NCBI RefSeq assembly: GCF_008035925.1
Contig: NZ_CP036264.1
Span: 2,476,443 to 2,540,442, forward strand
Direction of reading: 5' to 3'
DNA length: 64,000 nucleotides
From: Stieleria maiorica
Lineage (GTDB): Bacteria; Planctomycetota; Planctomycetia; Pirellulales; Pirellulaceae
Of the stretch, positions 36,512 to 45,376 are shown piece after piece. A program made the position numbers and the translations under genes. Each line of letters begins with the position of its first letter. The stretch's first letter is position 1. The notes under the pieces were generated by a model. It saw only the letters and a list, made by a program, of their open reading frames with translations. It did not search any database and was not told where the DNA came from.

Positions 36512-36895
36512 TCACTGCCGTATGCACTTCCAAATTTTCCACTTTGCGAACGCCCGCTTGGTCAGCGTAGGTATAGCTAGCAGTTCCTCTAGTTCGTGTT
36601 TTTCGGGGCGATTCAGCGGCGTTTCAAGCACAAATCGAGGCAGGTGAACGGCTTCGACCTCCACCGTGCGTCGCATTCCTTGCACTGCCATGAAGTGTTG
36701 GCCTCCCCTGCGAAAAACGATGGCACGAGGGGACTGTTCCCTCCGAATTCTGCAGATCGGCGAGCTGGTCCGCCAAATGGTACCATCGGCAAGGCAGTAG
36801 TCCTCTCCGCCGATGTACCCATAGAACTGGTTTGCGATGTGGGACTTGCTAACGACGTAGATTTGGCAGTCGTAGCGCTGATTACAGAGAAACAT
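36512..36895 (-). CDS. Unknown small protein, paralogue family B (copy 2)
   Basis: ATG 36895 gives 127 residues; a longer start at 36961 is possible. The core, with VVSKSHIANQFYGYIGG, CLADGTIWR and an RRGGQHFMAVQGMRRTVEVE strand region, is paralogous to the protein at 31495 (DSYIANAFIGFHYG, LGDGTTWK). It is on the opposite strand and 5 kb away, so the pair arose by dispersed, not tandem, duplication. The C-terminal helix is basic. No function is known to me. Confidence 0.55.
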   Translation of the reverse strand: MFLCNQRYDCQIYVVSKSHIANQFYGYIGGEDYCLADGTIWRTSSPICRIRREQSPRAIVFRRGGQHFMAVQGMRRTVEVEAVHLPRFVLETPLNRPEKHELEELLAIPTLTKRAFAKWKIWKCIRQ

Positions 36896-37896
36896 ACTGT
36901 GGCTCTTTCGGGTGAATGGATTTGGAAAAAAGTCAAATCCAATTGACATTGCGCCGCCCAAAACACCAAAAAATCGGCTCGTCCGTCGGCCCGTTGATGC
37001 CTTGGAACGCGGTCGCGACTGGCCCTACCCACTCAACGCGAACGCTCATCTCGATCCCCCCGCATCAAATACCAGCGGCCGCCGCCGTGAAGATCCCGTG
37101 CGAAGATCAATGCACTCTGTCGGTAGCTGCCCAACGTGCGATGCTGTGCTGAGGACGCCAGTCTCAGGCGTGCCCTCACGAACAACGTCTGCACCGCGAA
37201 ACGCTGAAGACGGCCTTTCGATTCCGACACCTGCGAGTCGCTACAGCCGCTGTTCCAGTCGAAGCATTACTCGATCGCCAAGGTCTACGGCGAGTCGACC
37301 AACGGGTGCCGCGGGGATACAAAGTGCGGCAGAACCAGCCAGAACTGTGGCCACTGTGAAAGAGTTAATGCCGCAAACAAATGGTACCATTTGTTTTAGG
37401 CCCTCCTGGGATACCGAGGTGCGAGCTCTGGATTGGGCGGTGTGGCTGACTCGAAGGAGGCCCGATTCGTCACGTGTTGCGAACCGGTTGGCAGACTGCC
37501 AGGACAGTCCCGGGATCCCCGCAATTGGTCGACCATCAGGGCAGTTGGCGAATCGGTTCATTTGAAGGTCGCCGCGGCTGACGTTGAATTCACCTCGGAT
37601 CAAAATAAAGATCTCTCAGGCCAAGTCTTGTAGGACGGCACCCGCATTATCGTTCGCGGCCGACGAGCTGGGAGCGTGTCGCACGAACGGCATTGACAAG
37701 CAGACGACTCGCTCCATCGCGTTGAGAACGACATCTCCAACTGACCTTTAGGTGGGGCAAATACCGTCGAGCACTTTCGGTTTCGGTGCGAGAAATTTGG
37801 TGAATTCGAACTGTTTGCTTCCACTTGCAATGACGCAAAAGAGATCCAGTGGCAGGCCTCGCCTAGCCTCACATTCACCTCGTGGAAGTAGAAATC
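36896..37896. repeat. Gene-poor 1-kb stretch with full composite repeat (about 37211-37495)
   Basis: The unit runs from about TTTCGATTCCGACACCTGCG through TCGCTACAGCCGCTGTTCCA, AAAGTGCGGCAGAACCAGCC, the palindrome at 37375-37396 (centre TA) and GGTGCGAGCTCTGGATTGGG to a degenerate ACCGGTTGGCAG block. A very similar unit in the same orientation lies at about 42660-42936. Minus-strand frames through both units end in the same few residues, but this follows from DNA similarity and is not good evidence of a gene. Confidence 0.7.
37375..37396. repeat. Palindromic repeat, 22-bp copy within composite unit
   Basis: AAACAAATGG-TA-CCATTTGTTT is fully self-complementary and central to the composite unit. 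It lies ~500 bases before the helicase-amidoligase gene. Confidence 0.92.
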
Positions 37897-40188
37897 ATGA
37901 CGCTCACTACAATTGACGCCCCCGTCCCAGGACTTGGTTCTAGCGATCTGTTTTCCCGATCGCAGCCTCGCTCGGTACTGATGCCCTCTACTCCGACAGA
38001 CGGACAATGGGCCAGTAGCACGTTGAGACCTTACCAAATTGAAGCGATCAAGCAGACCGAACGTGCACTTCGCAGCGACCCGGGACGCGTGCAAGTCGTC
38101 AGCCTGCCAACCGGATCTGGAAAAACGTTGGTGGCCCTCCACATCGCGTGCCGTCACCTCAGACGTCATCCAACGGGCAAAGTTCTTTGGCTTGCGAATC
38201 GGTGGGAGCTTGTGGCGCAGGCGTCGTGCGGATTGATCAACACCGACATGATTGCTTCATCCAATATCGGGAGAGTCGGCAAGGGCCTACCACAATTCCG
38301 CGAAACGCTCGACGCGCGATTCGTTTTCTCAACCGTTCAAACTTGGTGCTCGCGGAGCGCTGGCGGTCACGTGTTTCCCCTGCCAGGGCGAGACCCCCTC
38401 CTTGTGGTGGTGGACGAGTGCCACTGGGCTGCAAAGGCAAGGCTAGGTAAAGAGTTGCTCAGCCAGTTCCTCGGGAAGGCGAGCGTCCTTGGCCTATCTG
38501 CCACGCCGAGCCTGGACACCACGACGCATCGCATCGCCTACGCAAAGTCTTTTGCCGATCTTTGCCCTGAGTACCTAGCGGTCCCCACCGTGCAGGCGGT
38601 CGCAACGGGTGAAACGTGGAACCCGATTTTCTCGGGCGACTGCATTCGATCCGATGCGCTAGCGGATCTAGGCAACCGCGAGGATCGGAATGAGAAAATC
38701 GTCTCGACGTTTCTTCGCGGCTATGGCGCGGGCAAGTTCGCGCGGACCGTTATCTTCGCGTGCGATGTTGAGCATGCGAACAAGTTGGCCCAGCAGCTCT
38801 CCCGGAGGGGAGTCGCTTGCCGTGCGGTTCATTCATCTCAGGTGGCGGAGCGGAATAACAAAGCCATTGCAGACTTTCGGAATGGTCAACTAAACGTGCT
38901 CGTGACGGTCGAGATGCTCACCGAGGGATTCGATGTTCCCGAGATCGACACGATCTTCCTTGCGCGGCCAACAAGCAGCCTAACCCTGCTCGCCCAAATG
39001 GTAGGTCGCGGAGCACGAAAAACCGAAAAGAAGGACAAGTTTCGGATCATCGAATTCACGGACTCGGTCAAACAAATGGGCTCTCGCCTGTTTCATGCCG
39101 AAGATTACGTAAACACAAAGCCGACCAGGGCTTCATACCGGTCAACTGGCAGGGCAATACGACATGCCGAGCCTGAAGACACACCGAAATTTGAAGATCT
39201 TGTTCTTGACGGTGTTGTGGGGATACCTTTCACAAAGGATCAGACTTTTGGCGTAGAGATCGAACTCTCGGCACGGGGATCCTACGAGCCGGATATAGAT
39301 CACACGTGGGCCCGCACTGCGCAAGAGATCATCCGCTGTATTCAGCGAGTCGCCGTTTTGCCGGTCTGTGACCGCCCACTAGACTATCACCAAAGCAGTG
39401 ACACAACCCAATGGCGCGTCACGTATGACGCCTCGTGCGGTTGGGAAATTGTCTCCCCGATCCTTGTCAATGCTGAAGGGTTTGCTGAACTCGCGAGAGT
39501 TTCGGAGGCGGTGACCGACCTCGTTGAGCGGTCACCAAACCTTCGTGTGAACGCCCAGACCGGCTTGCACATCACACTTGCAACTCGGCTCAATACGCCA
39601 GAACGCAGACACGGCTTTGCCGCAAGGCTCACCCGGCTGGAGGCGGGGCTTTTTACTCTTGTCGCGCCGTCACGGCTTTTTCAATGGCTCGGCAATAGGA
39701 CATACAGCAAACGGAGCCGCAATGAGTACTGCAAGCCTCTACGCGAGTTGACCCTGCAAACCTTCAACCAGTGCGTGCGTCAGTGGTCTTTCCCGCGATA
39801 TCATTCGATCAATCTGCGGCGAATGAACGCCAACGTTCAGTTGCTTGAGGTGCGAATGCATCAAGGAACGACGGAGTACCAAAAGATCATTCCGTGGATT
39901 TCCCTATGGATGCAGATATTCAATCATTCACGTTATGCCTGGGAGGGCCATCCCGAATTTGGAAAGGTTTATCCTGGCGGAAACCGGAGTATCGGACGCG
40001 AAACGGCGTCGAAAGAGGATATCTTTCGGCTCCTGCAGCTTGAGGGCATTGTGCTTCCGGTAGCTCTCAAACGCATGCTCTGGGAGCGGCGTGAACAGCT
40101 TCGATCATCTTGGATGCATGCTGTTCCGCGGCGGGTTCAGGTGTGGACCGATGCGGGCTGGTATGATGCCGAATACCAACCAGCATGA
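37897..40188 (+). CDS. SF2 helicase fused to a putative amidoligase domain
   Basis: The frame is uninterrupted, 763 residues from ATG 37897 (GTG 37882 adds five). The N-terminal ~430 residues are an SF2 DEAD/DEAH helicase of the restriction-enzyme type: LPTGSGKT (motif I, ~70-77), VVVDECHWA (II, DECH), LSATPS (III), VTVEMLTEGFDVPEIDTIF (V) and QMVGRGARK (VI). After a short linker, residues ~450-700 follow the putative amidoligase (Amidoligase_2, COOH-NH2 ligase) pattern: FGVEIEL, WRVTYDASCGWEIVSPIL, GLHITLA, a basic YSKRSRNEY stretch and LLEVRMHQGTTEYQKIIPW. Such ligases form amide bonds, often on peptides or proteins. The combination suggests a DNA-responsive modification or defence enzyme; that role is inference. 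No other gene is close. Confidence 0.75.
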   Translation: MTLTTIDAPVPGLGSSDLFSRSQPRSVLMPSTPTDGQWASSTLRPYQIEAIKQTERALRSDPGRVQVVSLPTGSGKTLVALHIACRHLRRHPTGKVLWLANRWELVAQASCGLINTDMIASSNIGRVGKGLPQFRETLDARFVFSTVQTWCSRSAGGHVFPLPGRDPLLVVVDECHWAAKARLGKELLSQFLGKASVLGLSATPSLDTTTHRIAYAKSFADLCPEYLAVPTVQAVATGETWNPIFSGDCIRSDALADLGNREDRNEKIVSTFLRGYGAGKFARTVIFACDVEHANKLAQQLSRRGVACRAVHSSQVAERNNKAIADFRNGQLNVLVTVEMLTEGFDVPEIDTIFLARPTSSLTLLAQMVGRGARKTEKKDKFRIIEFTDSVKQMGSRLFHAEDYVNTKPTRASYRSTGRAIRHAEPEDTPKFEDLVLDGVVGIPFTKDQTFGVEIELSARGSYEPDIDHTWARTAQEIIRCIQRVAVLPVCDRPLDYHQSSDTTQWRVTYDASCGWEIVSPILVNAEGFAELARVSEAVTDLVERSPNLRVNAQTGLHITLATRLNTPERRHGFAARLTRLEAGLFTLVAPSRLFQWLGNRTYSKRSRNEYCKPLRELTLQTFNQCVRQWSFPRYHSINLRRMNANVQLLEVRMHQGTTEYQKIIPWISLWMQIFNHSRYAWEGHPEFGKVYPGGNRSIGRETASKEDIFRLLQLEGIVLPVALKRMLWERREQLRSSWMHAVPRRVQVWTDAGWYDAEYQPA

Positions 40189-40547
40189 GCACCGTCGTCA
40201 AGATGAGGTCGGAGCCATTGTTGATTGGGTGATTTCATTTCGGCGTTCGCACAGTTGCCGCCGCAACACGCGGCTTGTTCGCCGTCACGATTCGAGCGCG
40301 AACTGACGCCATGCACTGTTCTCAACAACTCGGACTGGATTGGAAGGAAGCGGCATTGGAATGTGGACCTTGTCTCGGTTACGTGACTCAACCGAAACAC
40401 CGATCCAGTCTGCACAGAAAGACCGGTAGTGGCGGTATTTCCGCGCGAACTAGCACCGGGTGGTATGATACTTGCGATAGTTGAGCGTCGCATTTGTCCG
40501 TCGCAGTGCGGTCACGAAGTTGGGCCAAAGCATAGGAACTGGTAATC
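40189..40547. other. Intergenic gap, nothing recognised
   Basis: About 360 bases between the helicase-amidoligase gene and the nitrilase-family gene. GGTGGTATGATACTTGCG near 40448 faintly echoes the end of the helicase gene (CTGGTATGATGCCG). No gene is supported. Confidence 0.35.
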
Positions 40548-41486
40548 ATGTCGCGAATCCACTTTCTTATCGGTGTCTGTGTTTTTTGCCTTGCAGACGC
40601 GGTTGTTGCCCAACAAGCCTCCGTGCCGAAACCGGATTCAGTGAAGGTCGCCGCTGTGCAGGTCAGTGGCTATGACAAGGGCGAACTCCCACGTGATGAA
40701 TTCGACCCGTCGGGCAAGTTGGTGCCCTATATCGATCGCGCCGGTCGCGATGGAGCTCAGCTGGTCGTGTTCCCTGAGTATGTGCTCGGACACATCGAAG
40801 TGCCTGGGCCGGCGACCAAGCCGATCTCTGAGGCAGCTCGCAACAATTCCATCTATGTGATCGTCGGTTGCTGGGAAGAGTCTGGCGACGGCACGTTTGC
40901 CAATGTGGCCTTGGTCTTCGGTCGAAAGGGAGAGATTATCGGCCGCTATCGAAAGACACATCCGGCCATCGACCACTTCGAGGGCGACGATCCGTGGAAG
41001 CGGCCGCCCGTTGGCAAGAGCCGCCGGTGGATGCTTGAGCACGATCCAGAATGGGTCATGCAAGCAGGGGACGATTTGCCGGTATTCGAGTTGGACTTCG
41101 GCCGAGTCGGAATCATGACCTGTTATGACGGCTGGTTTCCCGAACCGCCGCGTGTTCTTTCACTACGTGGTGCCGAGTTGATCGTTTGGATCAACGGCCG
41201 ACGTGGTACCGTGGAGGACTTCATCGTCCGCTCGATCATGTTTCAAAGCCACGTCGCCATGGTTACTTCCAACCAAGCCTACGGCGGAGGCACAATGATC
41301 GGAGACGGCCGTAGCCAAATCCTTGCTCAGAGTCCCCCGGGGCAGGAGTCGTACATCACTGCAACGATCAACATGGCAAGGGTCCGTCACGTGCGGTCGA
41401 CCAGCCGCAATTTCGCCCAGCGACGTCCCGACCTGTATGGCGAGCTTGTGCGGCAAGACGATACTCGGAGCGCGACAGCCGAATGA
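40548..41486 (+). CDS. Exported carbon-nitrogen hydrolase (nitrilase superfamily)
   Basis: This is a 312-residue protein from ATG 40548. A signal peptide (FLIGVCVFCLADAVVAQ) precedes a nitrilase-superfamily domain with the Glu-Lys-Cys triad: Glu in VFPEYVLG, Lys in GRYRKTHP, Cys in GIMTCYDGWFPE. A second conserved Glu lies right after the Cys. Members hydrolyse C-N bonds of amides or nitriles. Most are cytoplasmic, so a signal peptide implies action in the periplasm on an exogenous amide; the substrate is unknown. It has a good GC-rich codon pattern compared with the repeat-rich DNA to its left. Confidence 0.9.
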   Translation: MSRIHFLIGVCVFCLADAVVAQQASVPKPDSVKVAAVQVSGYDKGELPRDEFDPSGKLVPYIDRAGRDGAQLVVFPEYVLGHIEVPGPATKPISEAARNNSIYVIVGCWEESGDGTFANVALVFGRKGEIIGRYRKTHPAIDHFEGDDPWKRPPVGKSRRWMLEHDPEWVMQAGDDLPVFELDFGRVGIMTCYDGWFPEPPRVLSLRGAELIVWINGRRGTVEDFIVRSIMFQSHVAMVTSNQAYGGGTMIGDGRSQILAQSPPGQESYITATINMARVRHVRSTSRNFAQRRPDLYGELVRQDDTRSATAE

Positions 41487-41666
41487 CTCGCTGGGAATAC
41501 GATCTGGCCATCATGCTCTGCCGATCGATGCGAACGAACTCGGTCGTTGGTTTCGTGACGAATTGCATTGCAGGACTGACCGCGTTGCCAGGCCACCGAC
41601 CGCCACCTGCTGAACAAGTCAACCACAGGGCCGTGCCTATTGGGAGACACAGCTTGCAGACTCTGA

Positions 41667-42548
41667 TCACGTTGGCAAGTAGAAAGGCACGGGAGTGAAT
41701 CCCAATGGCACAAACAACAAGCTGGCCCAACCCAGAAAGCTCCTGCCAGTTCCCAAGGAGACAGCATCTTCTGCGGTTGGCGGATGTACGGGCCCCATCC
41801 ACACCAACAAGATCAGCATGAGCGTCCAGCCCCAGTAGCCCCAGAGGACGACCGCCACCGCGGCAGCCAACAGCAGACCTTTGGCCAACGTGTGGGCCCG
41901 CCGACGCAACAGAGCGTACAGAACATGTCCACCATCCAGCTGTCCGATCGGAAAAAGATTCAACGCCGTGATGAAGATGCCAACCCAGCCAGCGAAGGCG
42001 ACCGGGTGCAGGAGCACGTCCTGTCCCTCTGCCAAAGAACCAAACGTGAAGTAGATCAGGAGCTTGAACAAGAGTGGCTCACCCAACATCAATCCCATTT
42101 GATTGTCGGTAACGACCACGACCTCTGACCATTGCAGTCCCAGAATGCAGAACAGCAAGGCGGGCACCAGTCCGGCAAGCGGTCCGGTAATCGCAATGTC
42201 AAACAGTGTTCGGCGGTTGCCCATGCCGGGCTCCATCAGGATGACGGCCCCCATCGTGCCGATGGGACTGATCGGCATGGGAATAAAGAGAGGCAGGCTT
42301 GCCGGGACACCATACCGTCGAGCCTGAAGATAATGCCCCAGCTCGTGGGTCAATAAGGTAGACATTAGGGCCAGAGAAAAAGCCAGACCGCCTGCCAGGT
42401 ACGTGCTGAGGAAGGTGGCGACGAAGAGAATGATCGGCAAAAGCCTGCGCAGACGAGATCGGTACACAGAATCCTGGGGATCGACAAGTTCGGCATCGAG
42501 GTTTGTTTCGCTTGTCCGAGGCAATGGTGCTGGCTGCTCTGCTTGCAT
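41667..42548 (-). CDS. Site-2-protease-family (M50) membrane metalloprotease
   Basis: From ATG 42548 this is a 293-residue integral membrane protein. Metal-binding HELGHYLQARRYG lies at 68-80, and the distant third ligand motif is in LNLFPIGQLDGGHVLYALL (Asp). The membrane segments around them are typical of the S2P/M50 family (for example YLAGGLAFSLALMSTLL). Such proteases cut substrates within the membrane, often to release regulators. No PDZ domain is visible. The gene stands alone, convergent with the nitrilase-family gene. Confidence 0.9.
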   Translation of the reverse strand: MQAEQPAPLPRTSETNLDAELVDPQDSVYRSRLRRLLPIILFVATFLSTYLAGGLAFSLALMSTLLTHELGHYLQARRYGVPASLPLFIPMPISPIGTMGAVILMEPGMGNRRTLFDIAITGPLAGLVPALLFCILGLQWSEVVVVTDNQMGLMLGEPLLFKLLIYFTFGSLAEGQDVLLHPVAFAGWVGIFITALNLFPIGQLDGGHVLYALLRRRAHTLAKGLLLAAAVAVVLWGYWGWTLMLILLVWMGPVHPPTAEDAVSLGTGRSFLGWASLLFVPLGFTPVPFYLPT

Positions 42549-43538
42549 GCTGAAGACTATACCGCGCTGGAGTGAGCACGACATGTCTCACTGCTCGCTT
42601 GCGGATGGCGAGCTCGCCGGTGGTCAACGCCGGAACCAGGAAACGCCGAACGTAACCTTGCGGTTCCGACTCCTGCGCGTCGCTACAGCCGCTGTTTCAG
42701 TCGAAGCATTTCAGGGCTGCCGAGGTCTACAGCGAGTCGACCAACAGGTGCCGCGGGTAACAGAAAGTGCGAACCAACCAGCCAAAACGGTGGTCGAAGT
42801 AAGCCGACCGCCGTCCAAACAAATGGTGCCATTTGTTTGCGCCCTACAGGAATACTGAGGTGCGAGCTCTGGATTGGGCGGTGTGGCTGGCTTAAAGGAG
42901 GCTCAGCTTGTCGTGCGCGCCGACCGGTCGGCAAATTTGATTTCGTCAGCTTGGCTTTCAATTGCGGCGCCCAACCCATACCGATCGAGCACCTTCGCTC
43001 TGTTTCCGGATTCCATGGAGCGCCCCCCTTTTTCGTCCGCGACTTTCCCGGCCAGGCCACCAAACGGTGGATCTTTTGTCTTCCCCCCCCAACGTTCGCA
43101 GCGTCGTCACACTCGGGTAAGTGCGTTAGGGTTTGCAGAGTCACGGGAAGGTTTACCATGGCTGGCTTAATGGGCCGGAGAGAGCGAGCGTGGTATTCGC
43201 TGGGTGCGTTCGGCGACAGCGAGTATGCCGATTGAATACGGTGTTCGGGCGATGTCCTTGACACTTGATTCTGGAACTGCGGTGAGGCCGAGGGACGTAC
43301 GGACGCGTCGTCGATCACGCACGCGTTCTGCGCGGCAAGAGCTTCGGACCGGCAATCCACCGTCATCCGGCAGCTTCATCCATTCCAATGCTGCCCCCGG
43401 CGCTGGCGAGTTGGGATGACCATCGACCGTGTGGAAATCCGCGTGCGAGTGGAGTAACCTCGCCGGTGTCCGATTTGGTCCACGACATCGAGATTGCTGG
43501 AGACTGTTTGGCTGATGATTACTTGCGGGAGAGGGGCG
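42549..43538. repeat. Gene-poor stretch with full composite repeat (about 42660-42936)
   Basis: The unit matches that at 37.2-37.5 kb block by block: TCGCTACAGCCGCTGTTTCA, TCGACCAACAGGTGCCGCGG, the palindrome at 42817-42838 and GGTGCGAGCTCTGGATTGGG. It ends with GCCGACCGGTCGGCA (about 42919-42933). Identity by eye is about 80%. From 42940 to 43538 I see no gene, only a C-run at about 43085. Confidence 0.75.
42817..42838. repeat. Palindromic repeat, copy within composite unit
   Basis: AAACAAATGG-TG-CCATTTGTTT with perfect 10-bp arms. Same orientation of flanking blocks as the 37.4-kb copy. Confidence 0.92.
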
Positions 43539-44771
43539 ATGCGATGGCTGCTTGCCGTTGGGCTGATGGCGACCGCCGTGACCATGCGGGCCGCCGAACC
43601 GCGACCGAACTTTCTGGTGATCGCCATCGATGATCTGAATGACTACGTCGGCTGTCTGGGCGGTCACCCGAACGCGATCACGCCGAACATCGACCGATTG
43701 GCTGCCCGCGGTGTGCTCTTCACGCGGGCGTATTGCAACTCGCCGGTTTGCCAGCCGTCGCGGACGAGCCTCTGGACCGGGTTGCGCCCGACGACGATCG
43801 ATATCACGGCGAACCGGTCCAAATGGTTCCGAGAACAGTCGCGGCGGCCCGACGCTGTCTCGCTGCCGAAGGCTCTGGCGTCGGCCGGGTACAGCACTCT
43901 TGGGTTCGGCAAACTGTTCCACGTCGGCCGCCCGGACGAATCGGCCGTCGAGTGGCAGCGATCCAACATCTCCAGTTACGGTCCCCGTCAAAAGCCGAAA
44001 CTGAACTACGACCAGGGCGATGCAATCACCGACTGGGGTGTTCCGCCAAAGGACCGCGACCATGCTGCCAGCTTCGACCCGATCATCGCCGATCGCACGA
44101 TCGCGGCGCTAGGTGATCGCCACAGCCGGCCGCTGCTGTTGGGGTGCGGATTCTACGGACCCCATACGTTGCTCTACGCGGCCGGCAAGTGGTTCGATAT
44201 GTTTCCAAAGGCGACGATCAAACTGCCCAAGACACCGCCGAACGACAATGACGACTTGGTGTATTTCGGCCGACGCCCCCGGCGACCGCAGGACGTCGAA
44301 GCGCCTGGGGTCTTCACACAGGACTGGACCGAGAGGACCGGCACGTGGAAGGACGTGCTGCAGGCTTACTTGGCATGCACCACGGCGATGGATTTCCAGC
44401 TGGGTCGCGTATTGGAGGCGTTGGATCGCGGGCCGCATGCCGACAACACGTACGTGATTCTATTTTCCGACCACGGCTGGCACCTGGGCGAGAAACGGCA
44501 CTGGGGTAAAGCAGCGTTGTGGGAGCAGACCACCCGGGTGCCGATGATTGTGGCCGGACCGGGAATCCCCAGCGGCGTCCGTTACGACCAACCCGTCGAT
44601 CTGCTAACGATCGCCCCAACCATCCTTGATTACGCGGGCGTCCAGCCGGCGGGTAATTTGGACGGGAACTCCCTGCGGCCGGTGCTGGAAAACCCGAAGC
44701 GCGACTGGCCGCACCCGGTGCTGACGACGTTCGTCGATCACCACGCTCTGCGTACGCCCCGCTGGCGGTAA
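43539..44771 (+). CDS. Sulfatase (iduronate-2-sulfatase-like), C-terminally truncated
   Basis: ATG 43539 is chosen because GGGAGAGGGG lies just upstream; it gives 410 residues with a signal peptide (LLAVGLMATAVTMRAAE). Sulfatase marks: IAIDDLNDYVGCLGG, the formylglycine site CQPSR (Cys71) with SLWTG, and DHGWHLGEKRHWGK near the end. This is the iduronate-2-sulfatase-like group that removes sulfate esters from polysaccharides. The TAA at 44769 falls inside TPRWR-stop, and family-like sequence continues beyond it. The protein lacks its normal last ~50 residues and may be inactive or weakly active. Confidence 0.85.
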   Translation: MRWLLAVGLMATAVTMRAAEPRPNFLVIAIDDLNDYVGCLGGHPNAITPNIDRLAARGVLFTRAYCNSPVCQPSRTSLWTGLRPTTIDITANRSKWFREQSRRPDAVSLPKALASAGYSTLGFGKLFHVGRPDESAVEWQRSNISSYGPRQKPKLNYDQGDAITDWGVPPKDRDHAASFDPIIADRTIAALGDRHSRPLLLGCGFYGPHTLLYAAGKWFDMFPKATIKLPKTPPNDNDDLVYFGRRPRRPQDVEAPGVFTQDWTERTGTWKDVLQAYLACTTAMDFQLGRVLEALDRGPHADNTYVILFSDHGWHLGEKRHWGKAALWEQTTRVPMIVAGPGIPSGVRYDQPVDLLTIAPTILDYAGVQPAGNLDGNSLRPVLENPKRDWPHPVLTTFVDHHALRTPRWR

Positions 44772-44942
44772 ATCCGATATGCGTCCGGCGAGTAGGAACT
44801 CTACGACCACTCTCGTGACTCGAATGAGTTCGAGAACCTGGCCGTGAACCGACGTGGCTTCGACGGTGTCCAGTCGATCCTGGCCAACTCACGCAACAAA
44901 TGTCGGCGTTGCTGCCGCGTTCAAACGAGAATCGTGTGGTTT
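44772..44942 (+). pseudogene. Disrupted 3' end of the sulfatase gene
   Basis: Read in the same frame past the TAA, the sequence gives IRYASGE, a second stop (TAG), then ELYDHSRDSNEFENLAVN, the usual sulfatase C-terminal element. After about 44895 it continues in another frame (MSALLPRSNENRVVW). Two nonsense codons and a frameshift mark this as decayed coding sequence, not intergenic DNA. Confidence 0.75.
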
Positions 44943-45376
44943 GGTCTACATTCAGAACGCAATTCCGGGTGAATTAACAGCTCTTCCCGGTATTTCCATC
45001 GCGTTAGGGTTTCATCCAGTATTACCCCAAGGACAAGTGGCAGCAGCGTCAACTGCCGTAGCCACCCAGGAAACGCTTGGCGACGCTTTGGGCTTCAATC
45101 ATCACCTATCCGGCGCCCTTGAATGTATTTCAGTTTTGGCCCTGCAATTGCCTTTCAGTTCAGCCGCCGGTTCGGATCCCGCGGGCGTGCGGTGTCACTC
45201 TCGACGGGAGGATTAATCGGAGTCCCATTCATCGATCGTGTTGGGCTGGCTGTTGCGAGTTGCGAAATCAGTCGTTCGCTCCGTAGAGGGCAACTCCGTT
45301 TCATGGTAGAAGTCTGCATGCGATAAGAAGCCTCGCAGTCTATCAACGCGCCCTCAACACAAAACGATCAAGACGC
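44943..45376. other. Intergenic gap, nothing recognised
   Basis: About 430 bases between the sulfatase remnant and the MFS gene. No protein-like frame, repeat or hairpin stood out. Confidence 0.4.

Noticed and set aside
26683..42838. Integron cassette array with attC sites
   Set aside because: The palindromes are too short and perfectly symmetric, canonical GTTRRRY/RYYYAAC boxes are not seen, genes between them lie on both strands with large gaps, and no IntI-type integrase was recognised.
26683..42838. CRISPR array
   Set aside because: The repeats are thousands of bases apart without regular spacers, and no cas gene is present.
37241..43366. Minus-strand frames through the composite repeats with a shared ending (AAPVGRLAVDLG)
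   Set aside because: The shared residues follow from DNA similarity of the repeat units. The palindrome reads KQM(V/A)PFV in this frame in any copy, and no start site or wider protein conservation supports genes.
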